DNA of 64,000 nucleotides from Sequoia sempervirens (Eukaryota > Streptophyta > Pinopsida > Cupressales > Cupressaceae), in assembly GCA_007258455.2 (NCBI GenBank), contig VDFB02262620.1, forward strand, positions 1-64,000. The letters run 5' to 3'. Shown one piece after another: positions 25,357 through 35,353 of this stretch. Made by a program: the position numbers and the translations under genes. How positions within the stretch are numbered: position 1 is the stretch's first letter; the number at the start of each line of letters is the position of its first letter. The notes below the pieces were generated by a model. That model was not told the origin of the DNA, did no database searches, and saw only the letters and a program-made list of their open reading frames with translations.

Positions 25357-25441
25357 TGTAATGGCATAAATTTGCACCTAGTACAAATTTCCATTATAGT
25401 ATCCTCATTTTAGCCTTACAGGTTTGATAATGCGAAAACCA
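25357..25441 (+). repeat. element D right LTR, truncated to 85 bp
   Basis: Starts at TGTAATGG after the polypurine tract and matches 18235-18319. At 25442 the sequence turns into minus-strand Copia reverse transcriptase, marking a breakpoint. Confidence 0.75.
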
Positions 25442-27070
25442 ACATACTTCAAGATAAATTTTAAGCTCTCTAATCAATCCCTTTTTGTTACCAATAAATA
25501 ACATATGATCTACATGCAATACAATTATTAAAATTTGATCATTCAAAATTCTAGCATAAACACAATAGTCTTCTCTTAAAAATACAAATTTAGTACAAAA
25601 GCCTTGAATTTTCTATTTCACATTTAGAATTACTATTTTGGAATAGATAATGATTGTTTTAACTATAAACCGAATGTTTATTCCTTTTTACCACAAAATC
25701 ATTTAGTTGTCATATATAAATTTCTTCTTCAAGATACACATACAATAAATCAATTTTAACGTATATTTCTCAATCTCAAAATCACAAGATATAACTATAT
25801 AAAAAAGAATATAATGGAGTATAATTAAGCAATACGAGAAAAGAAATACCAAAATCAACTCCCTCTCTTTAGAAGTAACCCTTGATCATTGGTCTGGCCT
25901 TCTAGTTTTCTGATTATTTAGTTGCTTTGATTTTATTTTTATACACCCATTTACAACCAATAGGTTTTCTTCCCTTGGGAAAACTAACTAGATCACAAGT
26001 CTCATGGTTGTGTAAAGCCATTATCTCCTACATGGCCTATATCCAAGACTTGTTATCCTCCAAAGAGAGAGCCTCTAAATATCTTGGTTCATCATCAATA
26101 TGCAATAGAGAAAATACACAACAAAAATCTAGTGGACTATACCTATTAAATGAGTTTTTATGTATTAAAGATCATTTCAAGGCTAGAGTAAGAGGCTATG
26201 CCTATTTTTTGTGTATACCCATCCTATACAAAAGCCTCATTTGAGCCCTCTTCATCCTCTTTATCCTATAATTCAATATCGTGTTCTTCAATATGTGCAT
26301 CTTATTTATTTTTTACCTTAGTCTCAAAATACAATCTTAAATCCTCTCTTCTTTTTGCATTGGTTGTATAATATATCAAAATGTTCCAAATTCCATAAAA
26401 GACTTATTCTAGAATAAATCATTTTCTTGGTTAGTGGATTCCAAATATTATAAACTTTTATATTCTTATTGTATCTAATAATGAATAATTTTGTTCTTTT
26501 GTATATAGTTTAGATTACTTCCCCTTAGGAAAATGAATAAAATCCTCAGAACCAATACCCTTAAATATGAACATTTCTTACCTATGCACATTTCATAAGG
26601 ATTTTTTCCAAAAAGAATTGAACAAGGAGACGAATTTACCAAGTAACAAGCAGTACTCACAACATCTACCCTAAGGCATTAATCTGATTTTGTGTCACTC
26701 ATTATACTTTGGCTCTTTCAATTAGAGTTTTGTTCATTTTCTCTATCACCAATTTTTTTTGTGGTTTATAGGGTTGTTATTTTTATAACCAATACCTACA
26801 TTATTTTAGAAATAATAAAATTATTTGGAACAATTTTTACCACCATTATCATATCACAACACCTTTATTTTAATATCAATTTTCTTCTCAACAACTACTT
26901 TAAATTCTTTATTGAGAACATAGATATAATAAACCTAGGTGTATCTAGAACAATCATCAATAAAAAGTGAACTAATATGAAGATTTACCTATAGAACCCT
27001 CACCCATTAAACCAAACACATCCAAATAAATGATTTCTATTATTCTCTTAGATTTGTAACTAATAGAGAG
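25442..27070 (-). mobile_element. Copia fragment E: integrase and reverse transcriptase remnants
   Basis: Reading the minus strand from the right: about 27060-26800, start and core of a Ty1/Copia integrase (FIDDCSRYT, then VEKKIDIKIKVL, YDNGGKNC with a TGA before YDNGG). 26660-26475, integrase C-terminal part (YLVNSSPCSILFGKNP, GKKCSYLRV) with a frameshift. 26060-25900, start of reverse transcriptase (ETCDLVSFPKGRKPIGCKWV). 25560-25442, the catalytic region, reading ILIIVLHVDHMLFIGNKKG where YVDD is expected, so the active site is mutated. Both LTRs and gag are missing. It ends abruptly at the truncated LTR of element D. Confidence 0.8.
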
Positions 27071-27260
27071 AAAATATGCTCTATTTTTCGTGAAAATTCA
27101 AATGTATTTTTGGGTGAAAAGGTTTTTCCCAGATCAATATAGCACCAATATTTTTAGGTGAAACCCTTTCGCCTAGTAAGGTTTTAGTTTAATATCAAAA
27201 CTAAAATTGATATCAAATCATTCATTAATTTATTTGATAATATCAAAATTAATATAAAAT

Positions 27261-27378
27261 TTTATATTGATATCAATATCAAATTTGATATCCAAATTTA
27301 TATTGATATCAATATCAAATTTGATATCCAAATTTATATTGATATCAATATCAAATTTGATATCCAAATTTATATTGA
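27261..27378. repeat. 36-bp tandem repeat with a palindromic core
   Basis: Units begin at 27261, 27297, 27333 and (partial) 27369, each starting TTTATATTGATATCAATATC. They are nearly identical. ATATTGATATCAATAT is a perfect palindrome, and TTTGATATCCAAA adds a second one, so each unit can extrude hairpins. Upstream 27200-27260 carries degenerate versions of the same words. Confidence 0.95.
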
Positions 27379-28407
27379 CGTCAAAATTTATAATTTAATT
27401 GTTGACTTGTACTCATTATGTGTTCCTCACTCTCCTAGCTATATAGATAAGGGACCTTATTCACAATAGGGTGAATTAAAATCAATTTATTTTATGGTAA
27501 TAAATATTCCTCTTACATAAATATCTTAGGACAAATAATTAAAGAATAATAGCAGTTTAGGATTTAGAGTTGTCATTAGAATAATGAATGAAGAATTGGG
27601 ATTTTGAAATTTAAATAAATTAAATGTGACACTTAGCTTAAAATCAATATGGTGGAGGAATACATTTTTGGTATTATAAACATGGGAAACTAGGGTCCCA
27701 ACTCCTTACAAAAAGAAGTAAATAACAACCAAATAAAACAAATAACTAATGAACCAAAAAAAATCAACTAAATAGCATAGAACATAATCTCTTTTAAAAA
27801 ACAATATATATAGGGACTATCATAGAGTCACAATTCAACCAACAAAAATAAAAATATAGAAAACCAATCAAAGTTTGTTTAGGATAACATGAGGACAATA
27901 ATAGTGCAATAAATAATGCACCCCATATTGAGCAATGAGTTTAGTTTTTTCTGAGCCTAGGGAATAGTGTCACCATGATCCTTTCATATCAATATGTTTC
28001 TATTTCATTTTTTCTTAATCATATAATTGTCTTGCATTATTTTCCTTTTCTCTAGCTTAGCATGCAGGACCACCACCCTAGTAAGAGAAAGTCACATTAT
28101 ACCATCCATTATGTTCTCCATCTTGGAAAAAATCCTCCATCCTATTGAACTCCTTCTGAATCTTAGTATAGCTTTGTTGGAATTTATTCATGTTCATGGT
28201 ACAATGGGTATAGGTAGGGTCTTTGGTAGCATTAGAATTCTCTTAAGAATACTATATTTTAGGAGGGGGTCAAGGAAAACATAAACATCATTGTATTCCT
28301 CATTACTATTTTCCTAGAAGGTCCTCTCATCCTTAGAAGCATTAGAGTCATCCTTAGAAAATCCTTAGAAAATATTTTAGGAGAGTATTGCATAAAGTCC
28401 TCAATGT
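27379..28407. other. no feature recognised
   Basis: AT-rich. Read on the minus strand, 28284-28027 gives short protein-like pieces (FQQSYTKIQKEFNRMEDFF) that might belong to the unidentified repeat at 28408-29180, but no family can be named. Confidence 0.35.
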
Positions 28408-29073
28408 CATCCTTTGTGGTGTTGGAATTAAATGAAAGGAAAGACTTATAATTTGTGCTAATCTATTTCACCACCTTCTAGGTTATAGTAGCCCCTACTT
28501 CCAACTCTTATTCATACATTGGGCTCCCCTTTCACCTTCTTCCTATTGCAATCCTCAACCATACCTATATTTTCCAATATCCTAGATCTTTTGTCACCCC
28601 ACTAACCTTCAAATAGTTATCCTTGTCAAGATGGTTAATTTATTTCAAATTTGTGACAAGGGACTCTTCAACAAAAAAATGGCCTCTATATAATTTATCT
28701 TGGTCTTATTATTTTTTGGCAGTTTGTTTTTGGAAATGGTCATCCTTTGTGGTGTTGGAATTAAATGAAAGGAAAGACTTAGAATTTGTGCTAATCTATT
28801 TCACCACCTTCTAGGTTATAGTAGCCCCTACTTCCAAGTCGTATTCATACATTGGGCTCCCCTTTCACCTTCTTCCTATTGCAATCCTCAACCATACCTA
28901 TATTTTCCAATATCCTAGATCTTTTGTCACCCCACTAACCTTCAAATAGTTATCCTTGTCAAGATGGTTAATTTATTTCAAATTTGTGAAAAGGGACTCT
29001 TCAACAAAAAAATGGCCTCTATATAATTTATCTTGGTCTTATTATTTTTTGACAGTTTGTCTTCGGAAATGGT
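28408..29073. repeat. 333-bp tandem duplication
   Basis: Copies 28408-28740 and 28741-29073 start CATCCTTTGTGGTGTTGGAA and run through landmarks such as CTAGATCTTTTGTCACCCCA and AATGGCCTCTATATAA. Only a handful of differences separate them. The minus strand has broken protein-like frames I cannot assign. It adjoins the insertion site of Copia element C, whose target lay in the same unidentified sequence. Confidence 0.95.
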
Positions 29074-29184
29074 CTTCTTAGATTGGTCAACCTTGTCCCC
29101 TTTTAAAGATAAGAGAATACGCACAAGGAAAAAAATGGCTTTTTCTTCAAAATAAACTTGACATTAGACTTCTCAAGTGTAGTG

Positions 29185-29621
29185 TGCTAGAAATATAAAA
29201 TATATTGATAACCCAAGGAAATTTATAAGAAAAATTTAAATCTATATAAAATGGAAAATATAAACAATGCAAACAAATAAATCTAAGAGATATACAATGT
29301 CAAGATGATGTAATTGTATTAAGAACTTCCCAGATGAAAAATACAACCTAGGTAGTGAATTTATATAGAAATAAGGAGAGGATGGAGGTGACAAATCAAC
29401 CAATAAGAATTTACCATAAATAGCCACCAATATTAAATAAAATGATGAAAAAGTAACTACTCCACCCTTTAAGGGTGGAGACACATCATCACTTTATCTC
29501 CTAGTTATTAAATAATAAAGTCAGTTTATTATCCTAAGAAAGCTTAATAAAAGTGTTGGAAAAACCTATGACTAAGGGAAAATAAATTAACCCACTAGGA
29601 AAATAAAAACCTACACCAACA
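29185..29621 (-). repeat. element C 3' LTR
   Basis: On the minus strand it begins TGTTGGTGTAGG and ends TAGCA. It matches 61220-61656 throughout (shared AAGGAGAGGATGGAGGTG, CATCACTTTATCTCCTAG). It is the same length as its partner. Confidence 0.92.
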
Positions 29622-29829
29622 CCCCCCTTAAGTGTAATTGAGGAGGATGTAAAATATAATATTTGGGTCCTAGAGAATAAGGTCATGTTAGGTTCCCATG
29701 TACATGTTAAATTCCCCCTCAAAGAAGAACAAACCCCCCTACAAATAGATAGAGAACACCCCCCAAAATAGAGACAGAAGAAGAAGAGAAGGACTAAGTA
29801 GCCCCCTCAAAAGAGGACACCTACCACAC

Positions 29830-30542
29830 CCTAAGAAAATATTTCAAATGAAGGAACTTTCTCTTAGTGAAGGGTTTGGTGAAGATGTATACAGTCTAAT
29901 ATGATGTCAAATAGTACTTGAGATCAATGACCTACTCATGGATCAACTCTTGAATGCAGTGCATGGGGATCTCAATGTGTTTGGTCTATTGATGATGGAC
30001 TAGATTATGAGATATGAATTGCACTCTAGTTTTCACAAAGATGATTGTGGACTTTTAGAAGGGAATTCCAAATTTAGTGAGAATGTTTTGAAGCTAAATG
30101 GCCTCAGTAGTAAAATTAATTGCTCCTCGATACACAACCTTTGTAGATGAAAGAGCAATAGTAGATTACTTCTTTCTCAACCAAAAAACTGGATCAGAAT
30201 GAAGAGAGAAACAATACCTTGAAGTATACCTACGATCCTAATAATCTCCTATCCAATCTAAATCAATGTGTCCCACCAAGTCAAATTCTACATCTGCTGC
30301 ATAGTGAATCGAACAATTGTGAGTACCCTTGATGTAGTAAAAAATTAACTTAGTTGATTTCCAATACAACTCATGTGGCTCCTACATGAATGAAGAGACA
30401 ATACCTATAACATATGAAATTTTAGGTCTTGTGTGAGTCAAATAGATGAGACTACAAACAAGTTATTGATAAAAAGTGCCATACACCAAGGGTGAAGAAC
30501 ACTTAGCCTCAAGTTTGACCCCTAATAGAAATGGATTCAACG
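29830..30542 (-). pseudogene. element C RNase H / end of pol
   Basis: Continues the Copia polyprotein after the element B insertion. Recognisable Copia landmarks in several frames are SLIYLTHTRP (the usual SLMYLT.TRPDI), then HELYWKST, YIKGTHNCSIHYAADVE, and near the end HVIDLKYY...IFTKPF. Numerous stops (TAG/TAA/TGA) and frame changes make it non-functional. It degrades the RNA strand of the hybrid in active relatives. The polypurine tract lies about 200 bp further on. Confidence 0.75.
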
Positions 30543-32562
30543 TGTTAGCTCTCAAAAATGTAGGTTGAATGCTTCAAGAGGATGCCAATCTCTTGATACA
30601 CTTTAGGGTAACAGACAAGGCCAAGAGAAATCAACCTTCTGCTCTTTAGGTGTTGCTAAACCCAGGTGGGTGTACCTTTTGAATTGAGCAGACTTAACTT
30701 GTGATTATCTTTCTGAAATGCTTTGTCCACAATGGCAAATGACAGTGAACAAATGAAATCAAACTTGATAGAAATTTTCTAATCTAAAATATAAAAATAC
30801 TTAATTAATAGATATAAAGAAACTGAGTGAATTCAAATAATGAAATTGCAGAGACCGGTGCCTTATTAGGTATGCGGAGTCAAATGAAACAGAAGTGGGC
30901 AACTTATTCTGGTAGAAAATCAAATTGCAGGCATATGATCTATTCATAACTTGTATAAACAATGCAAGACTATGACCACTGAGCTCTTCTTTAATAATCT
31001 AGATGAATCTTCCTGATTACTATGATCAATGAAAAGGATTTAATCTCTACTTGAGAGAACCGGTCAATTAATCACACAAATACAACAAATGTGCATTGAT
31101 AAACTAAAAGTAAACTTGTTACATCAATTTAAACAACCAGAAAGAATCAACTTGGAGACAACTTCAGCAATACTTTTCAATAAGTTCAACATACAATTGA
31201 CACCAGAAATAACCTGCCACACCAGCTGATTTTCATTGAATTCACCATTTGAAAACATGCACATAGTCTCTGATAAGAGAAAATTATTCTACTGTATATA
31301 ATCTAAAATCTGATGATATCAATTACAAACGGGGTACATATTTATACACTAGCATGAGAAAATAAATCAAATTGTAAATCCATGTTGGCCACCATAGAAA
31401 TCGGGCAAAAACCAAGTCGGCCTACAATGGTTAAAATTCCATATGTCCGCCCACAAGATTTGAAAATATTTAATCGCCAATGGAATAGTCGCCAGGACAG
31501 TCAGCAAGTATACCGAAGGCAACTGTATCATCAATCATTAGTCATCCCGCATTGTATTTCGGTTTCGCCATGACTTAGTGAAGTCGGTGAGATATCATAC
31601 CGATAACAAAATGTTATAACGCAATGCATTTCTTCACGTGCTTTCCACTCGCTGAGACACAAGGGATCTCTCACCAATGATTTCCTTTTGATTTTGTTCG
31701 CAGTCACCGTAACATTCCGACATCAGCAAGACCTCTTGTAGATTATTATGTTTCACTGAAAGTCTTCAACCATCCCTAAGTCGCAGTGACAAAAGAAAAA
31801 CTCTCACCGAGAAGCATCTTTCATTGATTCATTGTCGCCGAGACATATCGCATTCAAGGAGACCCTATAGAGACTGCCCAAGTTATACCGAGAGCTATCA
31901 ACCAAACATAATTGTCGCCGAGACACAACCAATATCTCACCGAAAGCCGTTCAATAGAAACCCTTTAGTAACCCGTCGGCGAGACACATATACTTCGCTG
32001 TGACCTCCTGCCGCAAACATCAACTCTTACCGAAAGGTCTACGAGAGGAAATCCATGTGTAAGGTCGGTGAGACCGAAGGTCACTCGCTAAGACCTTACA
32101 ATGATAGCAGTATCTCCCACCGAAAGTCATCTGGAAAAATCTTATGTGCTCTGTCAGTGAGACAAATGATACTCGCCAAGACCCTTCGCCGATACCGCCA
32201 GGCTCACACCGATGGACCACCATACACATAGTCGGGGAGACATGCTAAATTCGGTAAGACACCACCCCGACGGCCAAAACATATGTCGATAGCCAACCAC
32301 AGATGAAATCTCCAATCGTCGTGACAATGAGAAAGTCCTGCCGACCACCTGCAACAAACAAATGTTAACAGAAAGGCAACATGGGTCGGGAGACAGTCAC
32401 GGACCTACACTGATAGGAACCAGAATGCACAAAATGCAAGACCCAATGGAACATATGATGCAACATGGTAAAATATGGGCAGAAAGTGTTCAAGAAGGCA
32501 CTTATATGGAAAATTATGAATGAAATCATATGTAAAAACATCAGATTTTTACAGTTCTAACA
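30543..32562 (-). repeat. element B 3' LTR
   Basis: Plus-strand ends TGTTAGCTCTC...CAGTTCTAACA. Pairs with 35354-37391. It lacks an 18-bp duplicated segment present in the partner near 36104-36125. Short open frames here (for example 31382-31573) are also present in the partner LTR and are not genes. Confidence 0.93.
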
Positions 32563-32865
32563 GTGGCTCCATCTGGGGATGAATGATAGTGAGATCATTG
32601 CAAGGATCCAAAATCTTTGGGTGAGCAGACCAGACACAAAATGAGCAAACGGGAAATGGACAGAAAGAAAGATGGAATGGATGCAAAATGAATGCAAAAT
32701 GGAGGTGAACCAGAACCCTAAAATACTGTGCATGGAAAAGAATTTTAAAAAGGATAAGCAAGAGTTGTCCATGCACTGGCAACCCTCAATCCTTTGTGTG
32801 TTAACTTCCCCTGTCTTGAGTTGTTACAATTTGAAACTCAAATCATACTTTCCCCTGTCAAATAC

Positions 32866-33951
32866 CTAGTTTTGTTTTGAGTTCATCAGATTTATCTTGA
32901 AGATACTCATACAATCTTTCATGTCACTATTATTGCAAGTTCTTAGAGTATCATCATGTTCGGTTTGGCCCAAAATCCCTATACCATTTTGTAGTTTATA
33001 CTCTTCATCATCAGACAAACCCCTATTATCTTCAATATAAAAAATGCATGCATATTTAATGCAAATTTTTGTATTATCTCTCTCACTATTATGTATTATG
33101 AAACACTCTCCCAGCTGTATAAAAATTTCACAATCAAATTGCTTCTCTTGAAAAACAAAAAACTTTGTCATATCACTGTTGTTTGAGGAAAACAATTCAG
33201 AAACCTTATGTACCTCTTCAGTATCTCTATTTGGAGACAACACTGGCTCATGACTCATATCCTCCATATCATATATATGTGAACCAATAAAATCTGGACT
33301 TCTATCATCCTTGGTATGCAAACAAATGTCTTCTTCACATGAATTAGAAATTTCAAAATCACATACCTCATCCCGAATGGAAGCAGACTTTTGATCAACA
33401 CCAAAAGTATCACCATCATTCCAAGAAATACACAGGGAGTCATAAGAATTTTTACACAAAGATTCTTCACTGTCAAAACAAAAGTAAGTTGGAGACAAAA
33501 CTTCAAGATCATCTTTATGTGCGCATCCCTAGTATTCAGAAGTAAAAAAATCTGCAATCTATTCACTGACAAGTGAACAAGTCTCAATATTTTCCTCACT
33601 ACAATTATACTCCTCACTTTTGTCATCATCAAACAGAAATCCAATACCATCAGAGAATGGGAAATCAGAAACATCATCAGTGCAGTCATTTATTCCATCA
33701 TTTTTCTTGTCTGAAATTATTTCCTCCTTTTCATAGAATGGATTTGAAAATATCTGAAACTCATTCATGGACATACCTTGGCAAAAAATCATCTGATCTT
33801 CATTTAACTCTTCATCATACAATGAGTTTGAAAAAGTTTGGAAATCATTTTCAAATGTACAAACCTCATCATGATCAAATGTATCTTCATAACTTTCAAC
33901 TACAACCAGAGGTATTGTATACTTACTATCAGATGAATCAACATTTCCCAC
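32866..33951 (-). pseudogene. element B acidic ORFs of unknown function
   Basis: Two adjoining minus frames (33951-33559, 130 codons; 33498-32866, 210 codons) encode strongly acidic, Ser/Asp/Glu/Asn-rich protein. Examples are DDDKSEEYNCSEENIE and FEISNSCEEDICLHTKDDRS. The first begins upstream in the gag-to-LTR interval; a stop and frame change separate the two. No domain is recognisable, and they sit where pol would be. They could be a decayed accessory protein or filler sequence. They have protein-like composition and no frame-independent repetition, so I lean to former coding sequence. Confidence 0.45.
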
Positions 33952-34124
33952 TGCCTCTTCATCCTGATCTTCATAAGAGGTAGAAGAATCCCTTGACTGC
34001 AGATCAAAATCCTCAGGTTCATCATCAGCATCAGAATATTCACTGGACTCCTCACAACAAACATGCTCTCTCTGTCATGATCTGTCATGCAAGAGAGATG
34101 CCTTGCACATTCATCTTCCTCAAC

Positions 34125-35093
34125 CTAGTGAAAAGTATCTGAAGCCAGATATACTGTGTGATCTTCTTCATTGTTTTCCATCTGCATTCCCTCTTCTTGC
34201 ATTTTTTGGGCTACAACACAATAGTCTAGGGAATGTGGCATATCACAAAATTCACAGAAGTAATTATTACTTACCATATAGGTTCCCTTTGTCAATGGAT
34301 CAAGAGCCTCCTTGTTTCTAGGCCTAGCTGTTATAGGTTTTTTGTCCTTCCAATCTGTATTATAAGGCATGTCATGCAACCTCGGCCTTTCGTTCCTATA
34401 TGTGTTGCTTTGCTGAGAAACCCTAGGAATATCTCTTTTAGTGATTATCCCAGCAACCTTCCTATTGTTTTCAATTGTTTGTTCCATCTTCTGTGCTTCA
34501 ACCAAATCTCTTGGGAATTTATTTCTCAGCTCATACCCTATCTTGGGATCAAATGAATTCAAATAAATACTCAGTGCTACAGAATCTGGCAACTTTGATC
34601 TAGGGGGTATCTTATTCTACAACTTATTGAATCTCCAATTGAAATCATAAATTGTATCACTTTGATCTTTCTGAATGTGTATTAATTTACGAAGAGAAAC
34701 ATCTGGTGCACCTAGATTCTCAAATTGCTCAAGGAATCGATCATGAAACCATTGGAGAGAATCAATGGAAACTGCTGGTAGGCTATTGAACCAATCCCTA
34801 GCTTCTTCAATAAGTGATATCATGAATAGCCTCATGTGTAAATCTTCATATGGCACACCCAAATCTTGGATAAAAGCATTGAAACTTCTTAAATGCTCTT
34901 CAGCAATAATTGCATCACTCCCTATAAACTTTGGGACAATACCTCTCCAACTGCCATCCATTGGATAAGGGGATAATTGAATCCCTGAAAAATCAAACTG
35001 TCTTATCATTGTTGTATGTTGATGAGGGGGGGCATTATGTGGGTACTGATGCTGGTACATCAGACCATTGTATTGTGGATGATAATATGGCAT
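34125..35093 (-). pseudogene. element B gag
   Basis: Two frames, 35093-34617 then 34592-34125, give a Gypsy gag. N-terminal HPQYNGLMYQHQYPHNAPPH, then RGIVPKFIGSDAIIAEEHLRS near residue 49, RLFMISLIEEARDWFNSLP near 88 and FLEQFENLG near 119 are the capsid landmarks. The second frame ends with CEFCDMPHSLDYC, a Cys/His cluster standing in for the usual zinc knuckle. A single stop/frame break near 34600 separates them, so the gene is almost readable. It is the only recognisable protein of element B. Confidence 0.8.
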
Positions 35094-35333
35094 ATACTAC
35101 TGACCATGAGGAGCTCTAGCATGACCTCCCCTGAACTGAGATCCTCTTCCATTCATGTTTGAACAAATGCAAAAATTCTTTCAGAGTCGCCACCTACTTT
35201 TCCAAAAGTAGGAAAATCATTATTTCTAATTTTTTTTCCCAGCGGAATCACCTTTTTTGAAACTTCTCAAATAACAAATCTTTTCTTCCAATGACTCTAT
35301 GATGTGGTCTTCAACCGAATTTTCTAATGTATT

Positions 35334-35350
35334 CCCCAGCAGAGTCGCCA
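35334..35350 (-). other. element B primer binding site
   Basis: Minus-strand TGGCGACTCTGCTGGGG lies 3 nt inside the 5' LTR end. It starts with TGG, complementary to the universal tRNA CCA end, and resembles the site used by plant Tat/Ogre-type Gypsy elements that prime from tRNA-Arg (tRNA identity from memory). Confidence 0.8.
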
Positions 35351-35353
35351 ATT

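Larger units (their letters stand above)
18235..25441 (+). mobile_element. element D: LTR retrotransposon with gag/protease only, 3' LTR truncated
   Basis: The ends share an 85-bp direct repeat starting TGTAATGGCATAAATTTGCA (18235-18319 and 25357-25441). The right copy is preceded by a textbook polypurine tract. Inside are a retrotransposon gag domain and a degenerate aspartic protease, then a Ser/Pro/Thr-rich region, but no reverse transcriptase, RNase H or integrase, so it is non-autonomous. The left repeat runs on without a break into promoter-like, pyrimidine-rich sequence. I infer that the true LTR is longer (perhaps to about 18,900) and that the right LTR was cut to its first 85 bp where Copia fragment E begins. 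No target duplication can be assigned. An alternative is a very short-LTR (TRIM-like) element, but no primer site follows 18319. Confidence 0.7.

Noticed and set aside
31382..31573. ORF shared with 36210-36401
   Set aside because: Both are in the LTRs of element B, have no motif, and lie near the LTR promoter on the opposite strand.
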